NCBI GenBank assembly: GCA_039916225.1
Contig: JBDSLU010000349.1
Span: forward strand, 1 to 11,256
Direction: 5' to 3'
Length of the DNA stretch: 11,256 bases
Source: JBDSLU01 sp039916225
GTDB taxonomy: Bacteria > Acidobacteriota > Vicinamibacteria > Vicinamibacterales > Vicinamibacteraceae
The notes beneath the pieces were generated by a model. That model was not told the DNA's origin and searched no databases. It was given only the letters and a program-made list of their open reading frames with translations. The stretch's first letter is position 1. Each line of letters begins with the position of its first letter. Of the stretch, positions 8,876 through 11,256 are shown piece by piece. The position numbers and the translations under genes are program-made.

Positions 8876-11256
8876 ATGCACCATCGCCGCATCGGTACCA
8901 CACTGGGTTCGCTCATCATGTCCGGCGCCATGCTGTTGCTGGCCGCTGCTGGAGCGTTGGCCGGGCAGGATGTTCCCATCGTTCAGCCGGGGGCGCCCGG
9001 GCAGAGGTCCACGACGCTGACGGCGCCGCAAGCGGTGAAGGTCGCCGACTCGCGCCATACCGCGGACGATGTCACGTTCCTGCGAGACATGATCCAGCAC
9101 CATGACCAGGCCGTGCAGATGGCCGAAACGGTGAAGGCCCGCACCAACCTGCCCGAACTGGTGGCGGTGGCCGGCCGCATCAACGCGTCGCAGGCTGACG
9201 AAATCGCCTTCATGCAGAACTGGCTGCGTCAGCGCGGCGAGAGCGTGCCGGATGCGTCGATGCATCGCGGGATGGACATGAAGGGCACCATGGTCGGCAT
9301 GGCCTCGCCCGCCGACATGGCCAGGCTTGCGACCTTGAAGGGCGTCGACTTCGACCGTCTCTTCCTGACCCTGATGATCGCCCATCACGACGGCGCGCTG
9401 AAGATGGTCGACGCCCTCGTGAAGAAGCCCGGCAGCGCCTACGATCCGGTATTGTTCCAATTCACCAGCGACGTGAAGAGCGGACAGAAAGCCGAGATCA
9501 ACCGCATGAGCGTGCTCTTGGGCACACTCGCGACCGACCCCCGCGTGGCACTTGCGGCCGGGTACACGGACGCCGGACAGGCGGCGAGCAATCTTGCGCT
9601 GGTCGCGACGCTGGCCAGACCGACCGGCTTCTTCGATCCCGCCAACGTCTCAGACTCGCCGCTCCCCAAGCCAACGAAAACGGGAAATGAGGCCCGGCCC
9701 GCCGCGGGCAACGGCCGCACTGATGGCGGCCCCGAATGGAGCGACCGTCCCCGCCTGCTCTCGTTCGCGCAGACCGACATGGCGTTCAAGGGCGACGTGC
9801 TGGTCACCGGCAATTACCACGGGTTCAATATCTACCGTCTTACCGACGCGAAGGCGCCCACCCTGCTCAGCTCGGTGGTCTGCCCGGGCGGGCAGGGCGA
9901 TGTCTCCATCGTGGGAAATCTTCTGATCATGTCGGTGGAAGAGACGCGCGGCCGCGTCGACTGCGGGCGTCAGGGCGTGAACACGGATGTCAGCAATGAA
10001 CGCTTCCGCGGCTTGCGGATCTTCGATATTTCGGACCTGACGAGCCCTCAGCAGGTCGGCCAGGTGCAGACCTGCCGCGGCTCGCACACCCATTCAGTGG
10101 TGTTCGACGACAAGGACCGTATCGTCGTCTACAACTCGGGCACGGCTGGGGTCCGCAAGGGAGAGGAGCTGGCCGGCTGCGTCGGCCGGGTGCCAGGCGA
10201 CACCCGCACGGCCCTTTTCCGCATCGATGTCGTCGAAATCCCCAAAGCCGATCCGTCGAAGTCGCGCATCGTCGACAGCCCGGCCGTCTTCGCGGACGAA
10301 GCCACCGGACGGATCGCCGGATTGTGGCTGGGCGGCGGTCATGGTGAGGGCACCCAGGAAACGAGCGAAACCGACCAGTGCCACGACATCACGGTGTTCC
10401 CCGCTCGCAAGCTGGCCGCCGGCGCCTGCTCGGGCAACGGGATCATCTTCGACATCTCGGACCCGCTGAAGCCGAAGCGGCTCGACGTGGTCACTGACAA
10501 GGGTTTCGCCTATTGGCATTCGGCGACCTTCAACAACGACGGCACCAAGGTGATCTTCACCGATGAATGGGGCGGTGGTGCGCGCCCACGCTGCCGGTCC
10601 TACGATCCTCGCAACTGGGGCGCCGATGCGATCTACGACATCGTTGCGAACAAGCTGATCTATCGTGGCACCTACAAACTGCCCGCTGCGCAGACCGAGA
10701 ATGAAAACTGCGTCGCGCACAACGGCTCGATCGTGCCGGTACCGGGTCGCGACATCTTCGTGCAGGCGTGGTATCAGGGCGGCCTGTCGGTGATCGATTT
10801 CACCGACAGCACGAAGCCAACCGAGATCGCCTTCTTCGACCGCGGTCCGATCAGCGACAAGGCCGAGGTCCTCGGCGGCTACTGGTCCACGTACTGGTAC
10901 AGGGGCCGGATCTACGGCACTGAAATCGCCCGCGGCCTGGACGTGCTGGAACTCTCGCCCAGCGAACATCTGACAGCGAGCGAAATCGCGGCGGCTAAGC
11001 TGGCGATTCAGGGAGCCACCTTCAACCCGCAGCAGCAGTATCCGCTCAGTTGGCCCGATACGCCTGTCGTGGCGCGCGCCTATCTCGACCAACTGCAGCG
11101 TGACGGCGGCTTCACTGCGGAGATCGTCAAGAGGCTTTCGGCCGCCCTGGACAGGGCCCAGGCGACACTCGACGCCGGACGCAAAGACGCGGGCGTGGCC
11201 GCCGAGTTGCGGAAGCAGGCCGCGCTCCTGGCCGGCGCGCCGGCCGGCACACGCAA
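8876..11256 (+). CDS. Exported DUF305 / LVIVD-repeat beta-propeller fusion protein (partial, runs off the right edge)
   Basis: The frame stays open for 793 codons to the window edge with no stop, so the C-terminus is missing. Residues 1-29 look like a signal peptide: HHRR at 2-5, a hydrophobic core at about 10-28, and likely cleavage after ALA (27-29). The mature protein would be periplasmic or secreted. Residues about 60-215 form a DUF305 domain with its paired helices MIQHHDQAVQM (72-82) and MIAHHDGALKM (167-177), separated by a Met-rich loop (129-148). A Pro/Gly/Lys-rich linker (about 262-295) leads to a propeller-like region (about 300-700). This has four LVIVD-type strands at 316, 379, 522 and 636, for example GLRIFDISDLTSP. 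It carries eight cysteines (336, 363, 400, 435, 502, 518, 573, 612) and His motifs at 404-410, 503-508, 548-552 and 615-619. From about 735 onward the chain is charged and helical. The biochemical function is unknown. DUF305 proteins have been linked to metal handling and LVIVD repeats to extracytoplasmic propellers. It follows the synthase by 72 bases on the same strand, without evident functional connection. Confidence 0.93.
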   Translation, partial: MHHRRIGTTLGSLIMSGAMLLLAAAGALAGQDVPIVQPGAPGQRSTTLTAPQAVKVADSRHTADDVTFLRDMIQHHDQAVQMAETVKARTNLPELVAVAGRINASQADEIAFMQNWLRQRGESVPDASMHRGMDMKGTMVGMASPADMARLATLKGVDFDRLFLTLMIAHHDGALKMVDALVKKPGSAYDPVLFQFTSDVKSGQKAEINRMSVLLGTLATDPRVALAAGYTDAGQAASNLALVATLARPTGFFDPANVSDSPLPKPTKTGNEARPAAGNGRTDGGPEWSDRPRLLSFAQTDMAFKGDVLVTGNYHGFNIYRLTDAKAPTLLSSVVCPGGQGDVSIVGNLLIMSVEETRGRVDCGRQGVNTDVSNERFRGLRIFDISDLTSPQQVGQVQTCRGSHTHSVVFDDKDRIVVYNSGTAGVRKGEELAGCVGRVPGDTRTALFRIDVVEIPKADPSKSRIVDSPAVFADEATGRIAGLWLGGGHGEGTQETSETDQCHDITVFPARKLAAGACSGNGIIFDISDPLKPKRLDVVTDKGFAYWHSATFNNDGTKVIFTDEWGGGARPRCRSYDPRNWGADAIYDIVANKLIYRGTYKLPAAQTENENCVAHNGSIVPVPGRDIFVQAWYQGGLSVIDFTDSTKPTEIAFFDRGPISDKAEVLGGYWSTYWYRGRIYGTEIARGLDVLELSPSEHLTASEIAAAKLAIQGATFNPQQQYPLSWPDTPVVARAYLDQLQRDGGFTAEIVKRLSAALDRAQATLDAGRKDAGVAAELRKQAALLAGAPAGTR

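Noticed and set aside
8561..9460. 299-codon minus-strand frame spanning the gap between the two genes
   Set aside because: It overlaps the end of the synthase and the signal peptide and DUF305 domain of the next gene, which are coherent on the + strand. Its translation has no recognisable domain.
10094..11092. 332-codon minus-strand frame opposite the propeller domain
   Set aside because: The + strand encodes regular propeller repeats here. The minus frame is a codon-bias shadow.

Overview
The window holds two genes, both on the + strand, with a 235-base leader on the left and a 72-base gap between them. The DNA is visibly G+C-rich, and long open frames occur by chance on both strands. The gene pair suggests a Gram-negative-type soil or environmental bacterium. 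My best guess is Acidobacteriota (Vicinamibacteria-like), because secreted DUF305/LVIVD-type proteins and very large cyclic glucan synthases are, as I recall, common there. No ribosomal or other marker gene is present, so the taxonomy is a weak inference.

Positions 1-235 contain no convincing complete gene. They hold a perfect 8-bp hairpin, two smaller palindromes, and perhaps the very start of a divergent gene leaving the left edge. Positions 236-8803 are one 2855-residue gene for a complete cyclic beta-1,2-glucan synthase (NdvB/ChvB/Cgs). Its N-terminal region, membrane-embedded GT84 transferase, glycoamylase-like cyclisation domain, two GH94-type beta-supersandwich domains and GH94 (alpha/alpha)6 domain are all in one frame, and the recognisable active-site motifs are intact. 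Such an enzyme would make cyclic beta-1,2-glucan from UDP-glucose at the inner membrane for periplasmic osmoprotection or envelope and host interaction.

Positions 8876-11256 carry a second gene, cut by the right edge. It encodes an exported protein in which a DUF305 helical domain (two HH-containing helices, Met-rich loop) is joined to a Cys/His-bearing beta-propeller-like region with LVIVD-type repeats. It has its own good ribosome binding site. Nothing in the sequence ties its function to glucan synthesis beyond orientation and closeness.

I found no tRNA, rRNA, CRISPR array, insertion sequence or convincing intrinsic terminator. The glucan synthase is a known system. The least-described element is the DUF305-propeller fusion, whose function I cannot assign.
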